From Norana najaformis (lineage: Eukaryota > Annelida > Clitellata > Crassiclitellata > Hormogastridae), in assembly GCA_964023275.1 (NCBI GenBank), contig OZ029918.1:31701725-31765724 (forward strand): 64,000 nt of DNA. Direction: 5' to 3'. Positions 1 through 13,070 of the stretch are shown in pieces. The notes below the pieces were generated by a model that made no database searches, was not told the origin of the DNA, and was given only the letters and a program-made list of their open reading frames with translations. Within the stretch, counting starts at the first letter, position 1. The number at the start of each line of letters is the position of its first letter. Both the position numbers and the translations under genes were made by a program.

Positions 1-40
1 TTTAGACAGATAGACAGATAGACAGACAGACAAACAGAGC
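1..40. repeat. (GACA/GATA)n simple repeat
   Basis: Tetranucleotide repeat at the window edge, with the same flavour as the GACA tracts near 47580 and 63930. Confidence 0.8.
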
Positions 41-74
41 CTGTGGTGGATAAGCAATTTGAAAAAGGCAAATC

Positions 75-353
75 TTAGAACGTAAAAACGAAATGACACA
101 AGAGACTGAGCAGAACGAACAGATACGAGAAGAGAGTTTCAAAATCTAGGTCAGATCCAGCCACGGAAAAAGCCCCTTCATTAAGAACACTTCTAGTCTT
201 ATACAATAAAAAATCAGAGCGAATGAGGACTGACTTTACGTATTGTGGTTGGCCAGAGTTCAACATTTTATAAATTATAAGCCCCAATTTGAAACGAATC
301 CTTTGCTGAGCAGGAAGCCAGTGCAGAGATGAAGATATTAAGGTGTAAGGCAT
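75..353 (-). mobile_element. LINE 3' fragment, CR1/L2-like reverse transcriptase C-terminus
   Basis: On the minus strand about 90 codons read as the familiar end of a non-LTR retrotransposon ORF2: the LHWLPAQQRIRFKLGLI block, then QPQYVKS and a TRSVLNEGAFSVAG block. These match the post-reverse-transcriptase region of CR1/L2-type elements. Neither the catalytic domain nor the endonuclease is present, so this is a truncated copy. The clade is inferred from motif resemblance only. Confidence 0.75.
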
Positions 354-2230
354 TTAGGATGGAAGCATCATAACATCACGGGTTCAGACACATTTGACAC
401 ACTGATACATCATCTTCCGATTCATTTTGCTCCTTCCCACAGATCATCTTTCCTCCACTGCCTCCAACCATAGTTCGCTTCCTAGTCATTAGCTAATACC
501 TCTAGGCCTGCAGGCTAACGGGAAGAAAGAAGAGGAGGAGGAAGAAGATGATGAAGGGCGACGAAAATGAGCAACGCTTTGATGTTGACAAATAGATTTG
601 CGATTCGTCTCGCGTCCTAATAATTGGCTTAAATTGTTGCTGTGTTCCAGTCTGACTTGAAATGGCTGCTTCTCAAATGCCTCCCGTGCACCTCGACGAG
701 CATCAGTTCGTGCTGCGCAGTAACGCCTCACCCCAAACCCGACTCAGACCAGTCTACCCCAACCAGTCTGGCTATGAACTGTGGTCGTCAGAGCCAGCGA
801 TGGCTGCACGCAGACGAGAGGTCTTCATTTCCGGCTGCCACGCGACATTCGTCGGGCAGTTCCCTGCAGCAGGAAGTGGTGGCCTCGTTTAGCATAGCCG
901 TGCCGGAAGTTGATAAAAGGGAACACAGGCGTCCCAAATTGAATGTGGCCTGGTTGGGCGAAAAAACGGAAGTTATGTCAATCAGTCTTCGATGACATGG
1001 CTGATTCAGAAGTACAACAGTTTGCCCATAAATTGGTGATTCTTATNNNNNNNNNNGACTCGCTCAGGGCCCCTACACAGTCACCGTCTCAGGGAATGCT
1101 CAATAGCTGATTGGTTGTGACTTGTCAGATTCAATTTCCCTGTGGGTAGACTGTGGGAGAATACTCACATACCAGGATACTGATGGCCAGAGGCGAAAAT
1201 CAATCTGTACATGACTTTGGAGGGAACGGCGCAATAGCGCCGAAAATGTTTTGCATTTTTTTTTCATAATGGGGGGACAGAGTATACACAAATATCCTTT
1301 CCGTTTTTCCTGCCGTCCATCTTTCCTTCCTAAAGTTCCTTCATTCCTTAGTTCCTTCCTTCCTTTCGTTCCTTTTTGCCGAAAACAAAGCAATGACAGT
1401 GGTCAGTATCGTAAGTTGCTCCATGTGCAATTCGATCTCAATAGAGACTCACCTGCTCTGCGTTGCATAATTAAACGGCGAACGTTCATAAGCATCATAA
1501 GCAAACTGTTGCAGCTTCTTCTTCCACGTAGAATTCGACATTTCAATTTCGTAATTGGGGCTGTTTTGCCGTTTCTTACTTGCGCCACGTTCAATTATTT
1601 TCATTATTTAGGCAACTGTAGGCTAATGATCACTTATACTACATACCTACTCAAACGATCGGAGCTTAGGCTTCAAATATTTCTAACGCCAACATTCCAA
1701 ATGTCTAGATTCACAGTGGGGCAGTTTGCTAAGACTGAACTTCATGATATCAAGTTTCCATGGCTAAGACGACTAAGGTATAATGTGCAGGTGCCAATAG
1801 ACTTGGCACACATTTCTTCCGAATTTATATACCAGGACACCTTGACCAGTTCATAGGTCGACTGCCATAAATTCTGCTGACGGGACACCATTTCTTACAA
1901 ATGCCCAGAAGTTCGATATTTGCGATGACAGCTGAGATGCAGAGAGCGGCAGCCCCTCTGCCAAACAGCCTCTCTGCTTAATCACTTGTCCAGATTTATA
2001 GCGCAAGCTGACCAGTCAGTAGTCCCAACCCATTTTCAATGTTCAATATATGAGTCATACAAACAGTTAAACACCCAAAATATTTCTACAATTTCAACTT
2101 AAAAGTGGGACGGTAAAACCCTATTCCTGCCGTCCCAACTTTTCAAACTGGGACGGCTGAAGCCGTCCCACGGATATAGGTTCCGACGCCCATGTGAAAT
2201 TTATAAATTATGGGATATGGGATTCAGTAT
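354..2230. other. Unassigned region with assembly gap and hairpins
   Basis: No supported gene. Open frames at 642-995 and 1251-1856 have composition and length expected by chance and no recognisable domain. Ten N bases lie at 1047-1056. A TTCCTTCC-rich stretch is at 1311-1380. At 2150-2169 there is a perfect hairpin (GGGACGGCT, 2-base loop, AGCCGTCCC), preceded at 2101-2143 by a second imperfect inverted repeat of the same GGGACGG core, as at the end of a small inverted-repeat element. Confidence 0.5.
1047..1056. other. Assembly gap (10 N)
   Basis: Ten consecutive N. The true gap length is unknown. Confidence 0.99.
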
Positions 2231-3289
2231 TATGCGGGAACTTATAGGTTGTAATACGTACCCGATTTTGTCTTTTTGCTGGAACTGAAACTTAACAATG
2301 ACTGTCTGAGACGTTTGATTGAAGCATTCTTCGAAGATGCATCAGAAGTAGAAGCCATGGCTCGGAGCCTAGATCACTTAAACTATCGTTAACAACTAAA
2401 CACGGAGCACGGTGCTACTACACCATGTGCCGAACTCTGAGACAAATAGCAAGGAGTAGTAGTGAATAAAGACTATCTCAATAAATTCCTCAACAGCGTC
2501 TTGCTGACAGTGAAACCCGACACCCTTTGTCTTTCTATATTTATCTTCCTCTCTAGTCGTGACTATTTTCCACATATGGCCTTTCACACCGCTGCCTTAC
2601 AGTATATTTAGCATTCTTTATAGCTCTCCCTGTAGGCATATCGCGATACACGGTCTTATTTGGTCATCCTGATGTGGTGCAGACTTCAGTAGCATTCCAT
2701 CTTCTCTCATCATACATCGCAGCATCCTCCTCCCCTCACATGCCGGCCCCGCAACTGGAGGTGCCCTGTGTGGCAATAGCAAAGGCAATGGAGCTACAGC
2801 GATTGGGCGACTGCCGTGTTCCCCGCTTCCGCGAGTATCGCAAAGCGCGAGAGGCTTACAGTACGGGTGCGTCCATGCGGGAATGAACAGAGGCGGAACT
2901 CACGAATGTGCTGCCAGATTAGGAACAGCTGGCGCTGAGATTTTGGGCGATATATCTGCAAAGAACGCGCAAAAATTGCTGGAATGGGACTTGGGCAAGC
3001 TCTATGTTGCCAAGCGGCGCCGTGATTTGGTGGGGACGCCCGCAACCAAACAAGGCGCTTTGAACTTACTTATAGGGTAACGAAGCTCACGGGGCCGCGG
3101 GAACTACAACAGGCGCAGGGCCAGACCAGCTGCAGAAGCAGCTACAGTTCATGGCAATAGAGATTCTGAAGAGGCGAGCTTCTTTGATGAACGAGGCGCA
3201 GGCTAATTCCCGTGCCTGATAAGCTGGTTTTTGTCCTTTCATCGACGAATGAGGTACCAGACGACCCCGCCGACTTTTGCCGGATCTCA
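2231..3289. other. Unassigned region
   Basis: No gene that I recognise. Two short plus-strand open frames (2674-2886 and 2883-3080) overlap by four bases and have a charged, protein-like composition, but I see no domain in either. They may be remnants of the LINE whose end follows at 3290. Confidence 0.35.
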
Positions 3290-3620
3290 TCCTGAGGATC
3301 TGGAGAAGACTGGCCAAAATCAGCTGGAAGGATTATAAAACAAACGAGGAGGTGCTGGACTTGGTACATGAAGAAAGGACACTGGCCAATACAAATAAGG
3401 AGGAGACAAACGAACTGGACTGGTAACATACCACGTGGAAATTCTCTCCTGACGACAGTGTTTCAAGGAATCATTGAGGGAAAGAAAGTTCCAGGAAGAC
3501 CAAGGAATATGCTGTTGGACTGGATGATGGACAGAAGAAAGAAGGGGCTACAAAGAAGTTAAGGAGAGGGCACAGAAGAGGAGTGGCATGGTTGGATTCT
3601 TGGACCAGCACATTGGGAAG
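3290..3620 (+). mobile_element. LINE 3' end, plus strand (second LINE type)
   Basis: Plus-strand translation gives the characteristic tail of a non-LTR ORF2: a tryptophan-containing block (RRQTNWTGNIPRGNSLLTTV), an IEGKKVPGRPR block, LLDWMM, then a terminal block resembling W..W..GPA. The order matches the C-terminal end of endonuclease-bearing LINEs often mislabelled craniofacial development protein 2-like. The reading frame is interrupted and the upstream reverse transcriptase is missing, so the copy is dead. It runs directly into the purine-rich repeat that follows. Confidence 0.6.
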
Positions 3621-4262
3621 AAGAAGGGTAAGAAGAATGAGAAGAATGCGAAGAAGAATGTGAAGAAGAATGCAAAGAATGTAAAGAATATGAAGAATTA
3701 GAAGAATGCGACGAAGAATGCGAAGAAGAATGCGAAGAATGTGAGGAAGATGAAGAAGAATGCAAAGAAGAATGGGAAGAATAATGTGAAGAATGAGAAT
3801 AATGCAAAAAAAATGCGAAGAATGCAAAAAGAATGTAAAGAAGAAAAATGAAAAGAAGAATACGAAGAAGATTGTGAAGAATGCTAAGAAGAATGTGAAG
3901 AAGAATGCAAAGAAGAATGCAAAGAATGTGAAAATGTGAAGAATGCAAAGAATAATGCGAAGAAGGATGTGAAGAAGAATGTGAAGAAAAATGCAAAGAA
4001 GAATGCGAAGAAGAATAACAACAAGAACAAGAATGCGAAAACAATGAAGAAGAATGTGAAGAATGCAAAGAAGAATATGAAGAATGGGAAGAAGGCGAAG
4101 AAGAATGCAAAGAAGACTGTGAAGAAGAATGCGAAGAAGAATGGGAAGAATGTGAAGAATAACAAGAACAAGAAGAACAAGAACAACAATAAGAACAAGA
4201 AGAAGAAGAATGCAAAGAATGTGAAGACTGCGAAGAAGAACAAGAAGAATAACAAGAAGGCT
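3620..4262. repeat. 640-base imperfect purine repeat (GAAGAATGN)n
   Basis: An irregular tandem of GAAGAATGC / GAAGAATGT / AAGAAGAAT units. One strand is almost purely purine for about 640 bases. The long open frames across it on both strands (Ser/His-rich, Phe-rich, Lys/Asn-rich) follow from the repeat and are not genes. It begins where the LINE end at 3290-3620 stops, so it may have grown from that element's 3' tail. Confidence 0.85.
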
Positions 4263-4288
4263 AGTGTGTAAACTGCTGTTGATGTCTT

Positions 4289-4504
4289 TTACCTCCCTGT
4301 AATCGGTAATGCTTCACAGTACTCATTCCAACGCTTTGCCGCAATTTTTGAATTATCTACGATCATTTTATCTGATACTGATTGGATGCAGAACAACTGA
4401 GGTTGAAATTTCCCAGCGAGTGTCTCAACTGTTTGAAAAAGATGTCGCTTGTTTCCCTTCCAATTTGCTCCCTGCAGCTCCTCACACAGACTCTCAAGCT
4501 GCAC
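4289..4504 (-). mobile_element. LINE fragment, minus strand (endonuclease-to-RT linker)
   Basis: The minus strand reads as the linker between endonuclease and reverse transcriptase of a non-LTR element: GNKRHLFQTVETLAGKFQPQ, then SKIAAKRWNEYCEAL, matching the usual pattern of N..LF..v..L.g...p followed by ..A.RW.EYC..L. It is opposite in orientation to the LINEs on both sides. Confidence 0.55.
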
Positions 4505-4519
4505 CTGTTTACCTTACCA

Positions 4520-6560
4520 CAGCTTTCTCTGAACCTCCCTTTTCAACTCATGACACCGTTTGGGGTAATTTATTTTGGCTTCTCTTCTCGCCTTGATAAA
4601 CGAAAAGCTTTAATTCAATTAAAACAAAGCTTTCATCAGATACCCATGGTTTCCGATTCTGATCTTTCTTGTAACCCAATGTATTCTTTGCTTCATCAAA
4701 TAGAATCGTCTTGGTTTCTTGCGGTTGACAGGCAGTTTATACATGAGCCTTCTTCCTCCCATATCATCTCTGCCAGGTCTCAGTCTATTCCAACCAACAA
4801 CCCTGGCTGATATTCATAATCTCATTTTTGCATCTTTTGATAAATAATGCCCCTTGAACGTTAATCCTACCACCTTTCTAAAAGAATGCTTCGATGTCTT
4901 GGGACCGATCATCACATCCATTGTCAACTTATCTCTTGCTGAAGGCTGCTTCCCCACCAGTTTCGTTCATGCCGTGGTTTACCCTCTTCTGAAAAAGACA
5001 TCTCTTTTTCCTGATGATCTATGCCTCATCTCTACTCTCAATTTTATTTTAAAAATTCTGGAGAAAGTAGTTGAGTAATCACCTTTCATCCCATAACCAG
5101 TACCTTCCCTTCCAATCTGCCTGCCGCAATACCATTCCACTGAAACCGCACTACTTGCCATTTACAATCACATAATCAACTCCATGGACCAGGGAAAAGT
5201 AACTGCTCTAATTCTCCTTGACCTATATACTGCTTTTGAAACTGGTGATCACGGCAGACTCTTTCATTGCCCCAAACACTGGTTTGGTCTTTCTTGTTCC
5301 GTTCTCCATTGGTTTGCATCTTATCTGCACCATCATACTCAGTCTGTTTGTATCAACCAACTCACTTCTGCACCTGTTGTTTAGAACTGTGGCATTCCAC
5401 AGGGTTCTGTGCTGGACCCACCACAGTTCACATTGTACACAACTCCATCTGGTTCACTACTTACTGATAGCTAGCTGTCTTGACTATCACTTGTACGCGC
5501 TTGTGAATAAGCTGGTTCCTGCGACTTAACTTTTGTTGGGCGCTGTAGAAATCTTGAGATTATGATTGTATGCTGATGATACTCAGCTATTCCTCTTATT
5601 TTACAGTTGTATGTCTAACTGTGCTCCCCAACAACTTGCTTCAGTTCATGATGAAGTTCAGTCTTGGATGGCTAGAAACAAGCTTCTCCTGAATCCTTCA
5701 GAGACTGAATTTCTTTGTCTAGGTAATAGCCAACAACTCCATAAATTTGATTACCTCACATCTATTCAGCTGCATGGCTTGCTTGTAAATTGTACTGACT
5801 GTGCACTCAGTCTAGGTGAAATATTTGACTCCACTATGTCATTTTCTAATCACGTTGGCGCCATGTGCAAATCAGCTCATTTTCACATCCAGGATATTTG
5901 TAGAATCAGATCTCTTTTGCCTCATATTGTCCTGGTCCCACTACCTAATGCATTGGTTTCCAGCAAGCTTGACTACAGTAATTCACTTCTAATTGGCATT
6001 TCAAAGAGGGATCTGCACAAACTGCAAAAAACTCTCTGGCCAAAGCCATAACAAAAACACCTAAGTATCAACATATCACTCCAATACTCCATTCCTTGCA
6101 TTGGTTGCCCATCAGACAAAGAATCCAGTTTAAAATCTGTGTTATAGTTCACAAAGTACTGCAACTGAATCAGCCGACCTATCTCTGTTCCATGCTCAAC
6201 AGTCATACCAACAAATACTGCACTCGACCAATGGACACTAAAACTCTGGTTGTCCCTCGTACCAGGAGTGTTCGGTTCCACAGTGTTCTCGGTTGCTGGT
6301 CCAAGGCTTTGGAATTCACTGCCAAGTTCTGTTCATTCGGTCAGTTCTAAATGTTGGTCAGGCCTAAGCTAAAAAGACAGCTCTTTCAACTTGCTTACCC
6401 ACGTAGCCTGGCTTCTGGTTTCTCTCACCCACTGGAATTCAACCTGGCTTCTCCAACGGTATATGATTTTTGACTGCAATTTTGACTTGAAGCGACCATC
6501 AACTGATGTCTTGAGCATTATGGTAACGGCACTATACAAGTCATTAGATTAGATTTAGAT
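4520..6560 (+). mobile_element. LINE-A copy, CR1/L2-like non-LTR retrotransposon, broken
   Basis: Ordered reverse-transcriptase blocks are readable on the plus strand: the linker and RT entry at 4800-5080 (TFLKECFDVLGPIITSIVNL, ILEKVVE), the palm-finger region at 5184-5420 (LDLYTAF, HWFGLSCSVLHWFASYL, GIPQGSVL), the catalytic block YADD at 5568, then the thumb and C-terminal blocks (WMARNKLLLNPSETEFL, LHWLPIRQRIQFK). The 3' end has the LINE-A signature (gcgaccatcaactgatg) and an ATTAGATTTAGATT tail. Several frame changes and stops, and an inserted LINE-B piece at 5496-5565, show it is inactive. The endonuclease is absent. Confidence 0.85.
5496..5565 (+). mobile_element. Truncated LINE-B 3' end inserted in the LINE-A YADD motif
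   Basis: Seventy bases matching the LINE-B tail (gcgcttgtgaataagctggt through to gggcgctgtagaaatcttga) split the LINE-A coding block between HLY and ADD. The flanking pentamer TTGTA occurs on both sides (5491-5495 and 5566-5570) and is the likely target-site duplication. Removing the insert would place the tyrosine codon next to the two aspartate codons, so LINE-B was active after this LINE-A copy landed. Confidence 0.75.
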
Positions 6561-7129
6561 TGCCAGAGCTCCTCTGGTGTTCTCTCCCCTTCATCCAATT
6601 CTGATGCCTCAAAACAAGGTATTTTTATTTGTCTCACCCTTTAGCTCCTCCAGATTTAACCTTTTTGGCTGTTCCAGTTTCTTTTATAGCCAATCTACCA
6701 GTAACCTTTATCCTTGCAACTAACAGATGACACTATCAGCAATCCTGTGCTATTGCAGGGCAATGAGTTTGGTTCCGTGTTTGGTGCATCTGGTGACGTC
6801 CATGCGTATCTACCTTTCATAATCATAAAAACCCAGCAGTCGCTCACCCCAGCATATGCACTAGTAGCACTAATAGGCAAATAATTTAGGCCCTGCTCAT
6901 GCATACAGCCTTTGAAGCCTCATTCCTCATTAGTATTGTTTTTAACATACAGCAAAACCCATCGAATTCCATTCGCATTCTGGCTAACGTGATCCACTAA
7001 AAAATAATCTATAACTATCTATAAAGCCAGTTTGCTGTCCGTGATATCTGGTTTCGTTCATGATTCCGCCATTCCAGTTGTCAGGATTCTCATTGGCTGC
7101 ATGTGATTTCAATTCTGGTCACATTGTAC
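6561..7129. other. Unassigned, no gene seen
   Basis: AT-rich sequence with no recognisable coding motif. It is probably older repeat DNA. Confidence 0.4.
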
Positions 7130-7215
7130 AACAATGGCTGAGATTTGTAATCTCATTTTTGCATCTTCTGATAAACAATGTGCCTTGGACGTTATTCTTA
7201 CTATACTTCTAACAC
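7130..7215 (+). mobile_element. Short LINE-A fragment
   Basis: This closely matches the RT-entry segment of the neighbouring LINE-A copy at about 4800-4870 (shared aatctcatttttgcatcttt and the following ataa(a)caatg), so it is a second, very short piece of the same family. Confidence 0.6.
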
Positions 7216-7689
7216 TTGCTGAATTTCATTAGAATTTTACTACCGTTTATTTCCATGCTCTCTCCTCCCTACCGTAACAGGCTTACTTGCGCTTTATGCC
7301 ACGTGATCATTCTTGTCATTATTTTCTTAACGCCTGTACATATTTATACCCGGACTCTGCACTCATTGACGTATGGAAACCTATTGATGGTATGCAAGCA
7401 GTGGCGTCATCGTTCGGTTGGTCGCTATTTGCATTATGTTCGCTTTTTTATACTTAATAAGTCTTATTTTCGCTGATCGTTCCCTAAATTCCAGATCATT
7501 CGGTATTAAATGTTGCACTGATTAAAATATTTCATTCCCTGTTTACATCGAAACAATCTTGCAAAAAGCATGCACACAGATCTTTGTTATAACATCACTA
7601 TTACATCACTTCTGTTCTCACATCACTTCACTAGCTTAAAATACCTGAACGAATAGAGTACAAACTCTTATCCAATGATATATTCTGTA

Positions 7690-8054
7690 AGTAGTATAAC
7701 CTCTATGGTCTTATCCCTTCAAAGCTTCAAAGAGTTCAAAATACATTAGCAAGAGCTATCACTAAAACAGCAAAATATGGTCACATCTCAGCAATCCTGA
7801 AATCGTTGCACTGGTTAGTTAAGTGTTTTTTGTTTTGTTTAGGTTTATGCAATGACATTGATTATAATAATTACTTATATTTTAGATTATTAATTGTTTT
7901 ACTCAGTATTATACTGTCACCTTTTTGTAATCCATGATGTAAATAGGTGACCTTAGTAGCGGAACTGTTTGTTCCTTTTAGGTCAGCCCATTGGCACCAC
8001 TGTATGTGACAGACTATAATTGTACTTGTTAATTATTTTTGGTTGTCAATAAAA

Positions 8055-8136
<82 letters not shown>

Positions 8137-8595
8137 TGCCCGTAGAAAAGCGCATAATGTTCAAGACAGGACTAATTGTATAAAAGACTCTACATTTCAG
8201 CCAACCTCACTATCTTCACTCTGTACTGGCTCCCAAGACTTATCTCCACTCGACCAGGTCTTCTAGCTGTTTAAATCTGACTATTTCGTGGACAAGAACA
8301 GCTCTTGGCAGGCGTGCCTTTTCTGTCGCTGGCCCTAAACTCTGGAACTCTCTTCCTGCAAATATTCGCTTAGCAAAGTCTGTTTCGGACGTCAGATCTA
8401 GACTAAAAACTTATCTTTTCCTGAACTCATTTCCTCCGTAGGCTGTCTTTGTGACTTCTGGACTCCTCTCTGGCTTTTCGACACGGACTCACCACGAAAT
8501 TTGATTCGGACAATGATTTTGTTTAGCAGCGACCATCGACTGATGCCTTGAGCATTATCACAGTTGCGCTATAGAAGTTGTTAGATTAGATGATT
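7690..8595 (+). mobile_element. LINE-A 3' half, split by a nested insertion
   Basis: Blocks SKLQRVQNTLARAITKTAKYG and ILKSLHW are read at 7715-7815, and the continuation (RTALGRRAFSVAGPKLWNSL) after 8134. It ends at 8595 with the family 3' signature (gcgaccatcgactgatg) and the ATTAGATGATTAGATT tail. The two halves are separated by an insertion at 7817-8131. This copy carries only the C-terminal part of ORF2 and the 3' UTR. Confidence 0.8.
7817..8131 (+). mobile_element. Nested retroposon with (CT)n tail inside LINE-A
   Basis: The insertion is flanked by the 6-base repeat CTGGTT (7811-7816 and 8132-8137). It ends with AATAAAATAT and about 75 bases of pure CT repeat, so it is a 3' end retroposed with a dinucleotide tail. 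No coding motif is seen inside. It may be the 3' UTR of another LINE or a SINE. Confidence 0.7.
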
Positions 8596-8599
8596 AGAT

Positions 8600-9135
8600 T
8601 ACCTACAACACACTTCTATCCTCTCGACCCACCTATCCTCGTCAATTATTTACAGTTCAACCACTCCGTTCAACCTGCTCCTCGTCTGTCCTAACACTTC
8701 TTCGCCCTTCCATCACCTCATCCTTAAAATTTGGAAATCGGTCCATAGCCATAGCTGCCCCATCCCTCTGGAATAAACTCCCGCCAGAATTACGACAATT
8801 ATCAGATCCATCTTACGAACTCATCATCACTTCACCCCTTGGAAATCTCTCCGCAGGTCTTCCACTCAAAATTGAAAACACTTCTGTTTTGCAGATCCTA
8901 TCCTGATTCTTTTTCTTCCCTTCATCTACCTTGCATATCCGATTCCAAACACCACCCACCTGTCAGACGACTGTCCGCGACTGTCACACTGTATGCCTGC
9001 CTGACTCTCGTATCTTGACCTGGAACCAAACCTACCTTGCCTATCGATTTTGTTTTGACTGAGCGCCTGTGAATAAGGTGGTTCCAGCGACTTAGCTTTC
9101 GTTGGGCGCTGTAGAAATCTCGAGATTACGATTTG
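8600..9135 (+). mobile_element. LINE-B 3' fragment with GATTAC tail
   Basis: The C-terminal ORF2 blocks LLRPSITSSLKFGNRSIAIA and APSLWNKLPPELRQ are followed by a 3' UTR. Its signature is tgagcgcctgtgaataa, gacttagctttcgttgggcg, ctgtagaaatctcgagatta. At least seven further copies of this 3' end are scattered in the window, in both genes and gaps. Confidence 0.8.
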
Positions 9136-9427
9136 TTACATGTACAGGAACCTAGACGTATAAAAACCTATCAACAGATATAAATACATTTCCGTTCCGG
9201 ATTCCGGGTTTCTGTGCTGCCAACTAGCGAAATAGTAGTGCAATATTTGGCATCTCAAATTTCAAAGAGGATTAAACGATAAAAATGTTCATGAATCAAT
9301 AAGAACTGAAAATTTGTTAACGAAAGGCGCATATTAACGAAAATTCGCCCAAAGACCGTATATTGAACAGAATTGTGCGATACACGTACAAATCCATAAA
9401 CTGCCGATCGAATTATCGCATTCAAAT

Positions 9428-10042
9428 GGGTCTCATCAAATGGATAAATCTGCACTCTGGCAGCCGCACTCCTCGTATACAGATTCAAATACAGGTTCGC
9501 CAAAATCCGGAAAATCAGCATATACAAATACAGATTCGCCTGTAGAAGCAGAATGCACAATTCAGGCGAGGATTGTCATGAGGGTACATAAAGAACCCAT
9601 ACGTGGTCCATATGGGTCTCATCAAATGTATATATTTGCACTCTGGCAGCTGCACTCCTCGTATACAGATTCAAATACAGATTCGCCAAAATCCGGAAAA
9701 TCAGCATATACAAATACAGATTCGCCTGTAGAAGCAGAATGCACAATTCAGGCGAGAGTGGTCATGAGGGTACATAAAGAACCCATACGTGGTCCATATG
9801 GGTCTCATCAAATGGATATATTTGCACTCTGGCAGCCGCACTCCTCGTATACAGATTCAAATACAGGTTCGCCAAAATCCGGAAAATCAGCATATACAAA
9901 TACAGATTCGCCTGTAGAAGCAGAATGCACAATTCAGGCGAGGATGGTCATGAGGGTACATAAAGATCAGGCGGTTTCACGAAATTCCGGAAATTCTGCA
10001 TATACAAATATAGATTCGAGGAATTTCGGAAAAATGCTGTGA
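9428..10042 (+). repeat. Left arm: 186-bp tandem repeat, about 3.3 copies
   Basis: The landmark GGGTCTCATCAAATG recurs at 9428, 9614 and 9800, exactly 186 bases apart, followed by a partial unit that decays by 10042. Because 186 is 62 codons, one frame stays open through the copies (unit marks: RGPYGSHQMDIFALW, SGKSAYTNTDSP). This is expected of a young, homogeneous satellite and is not by itself evidence for a protein. Confidence 0.9.
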
Positions 10043-10059
10043 TCATTCTTTCTGCACTT

Positions 10060-10930
10060 GTGGTGCCCACAAGTATCTGTCCTTATACCTTTATTATTTA
10101 CAATCCACTGCACCAGGTACCCGCATAGCCAACGACTTTGGAGCGAAGGTACAGCAGTGCGCTGATGACAATCGGCTTTGCATTGCTCTTTCACCCACTG
10201 ATCAGTCAGTCAAGGTGAAACTTGGTGAATTTCTCTGTTCTGTTCATGAATGGTTCTGTTTCAATGGTTTGGCCAGAAAACCAGATAAATCTGAGGTGAT
10301 CATGTTTGGCTCATGCCAACGTCTGCGATTTCTCCCTTCACATTCCAGCATTGACCTAGCTGGCACTGTTCCGCTATTAAGCAGAATTTTTGGTGTAATT
10401 TTGGACAGCAAACTCACATTTCGACCCCACTTTAGAAACTTATGTAAATCTTGTTTCTATCATATCTGGGCATTACGTCACATCAGGTCTGCCTTTTACC
10501 AAAAACATGGCACAAACTGTAACCTGTTGTCTGATCTGATCTCGCCTTGATTATGCCAACGAGGTATTTCAGATCTTGAACTCAAAGGCTTCAGTTCATC
10601 CAAAATTTCATGGCTCGTGTGGTGCTGCGTGCACTTCCTCGTACAAATTCCTTAGCTATAGTAAACGAGCTCCATTGAATTCCTCCGAAAATCCGGATAA
10701 GATTTAAGGTATCCGGTCTTACCTATAAAATTCATGCCATTAGCACTCCTAACTACCTTAAATGAAAAGTCTCTCTTTGCATCCCTTCTCGCAGCCCCGA
10801 TCTTCAGGTACGGGTCTTTTGGCTGAGCCACGATGCAGAACTGTCCTGGGCTCGCGTTCATTCCACACTGTAGCGCTTCTCTGTATTTTACCTTACTTTG
10901 TATCCGATGCAATGCAAAGGCGCTATATGA
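10060..10930 (+). mobile_element. LINE fragment in the core of the foldback-like element
   Basis: Plus-strand blocks WFCFNGLARKPDKSEVIMFG, GVILDSKLTFRPHFRNLCKS and FYHIWALRHIRSAF are the thumb and C-terminal region of CR1/L2-like ORF2. The sequence then becomes interrupted. It is diverged from LINE-A and LINE-B and is a third related family or an older copy. Confidence 0.75.
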
Positions 10931-11029
10931 CATAGCAACAAATACTTGAGCAGCGCCGTGTTACAACATCGATCGCATGCTGATTACACCTTACTCAGAC
11001 ACTTGTCCATTATAGAATGCGGGTGACAT

Positions 11030-11410
11030 CGAAGATGCACTCGAGGCAGCGAAGGCGCAGATGCTCAGACGCCGAGAAGAGTACACAGATGAAGGGTCAG
11101 GGTGGAGACTCAGAAATGTAGAGGCGCTAAATCTAGGTACGGCTCAGCATCGGCTGTTTCACGACAGTAGTAACATTCGACCGCGCTATGTCATTAACGT
11201 GCAAAACAGAGACAACCGCTGCTTTGAGTCGACTGTGTTGTCGGCAATGTATCCGGCAGAAAAGACTCCCAACGTTCAATCAAATGCAGTGCCCATCTAA
11301 GAGAGCTGAATTTCTCCGGGATCGAATTCCCTGTAAAGGTGTCCGACGTCGGCAAGTTCGAGCGCCAGAACCTGCCCATAGCGTAAGCGTGTTCGGGTGT
11401 GTCGCGAATT
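11030..11410 (+). mobile_element. Fossil fragment of a Polinton/Maverick-like element
   Basis: Short blocks (GSGWRLRNVEALNL, NIRPRYVINVQNRDNRCFES, FSGIEFPVKVSDVGKFE) resemble a conserved protein found beside family-B DNA polymerase genes in Polinton-type virus-like elements and their relatives. It is a small, broken remnant with at least two breaks, lying inside the inverted-repeat element. No capsid, integrase or protease part is seen. The family name is inferred from memory of this motif order and was not checked against a database. Its age cannot be judged from one fragment. Confidence 0.5.
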
Positions 11411-13065
<1,655 letters not shown>

Positions 13066-13070
13066 TTCAT

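Noticed and set aside
1251-1856. 201-codon frame as a gene
   Set aside because: No domain, composition typical of AT-rich non-coding DNA, includes a TTCC-repeat stretch, and no splice or start context support.
3559-4255. Ser/His-rich, Phe-rich and Lys/Asn-rich frames of up to 218 codons
   Set aside because: All are translations of the GAAGAAT repeat in different frames.
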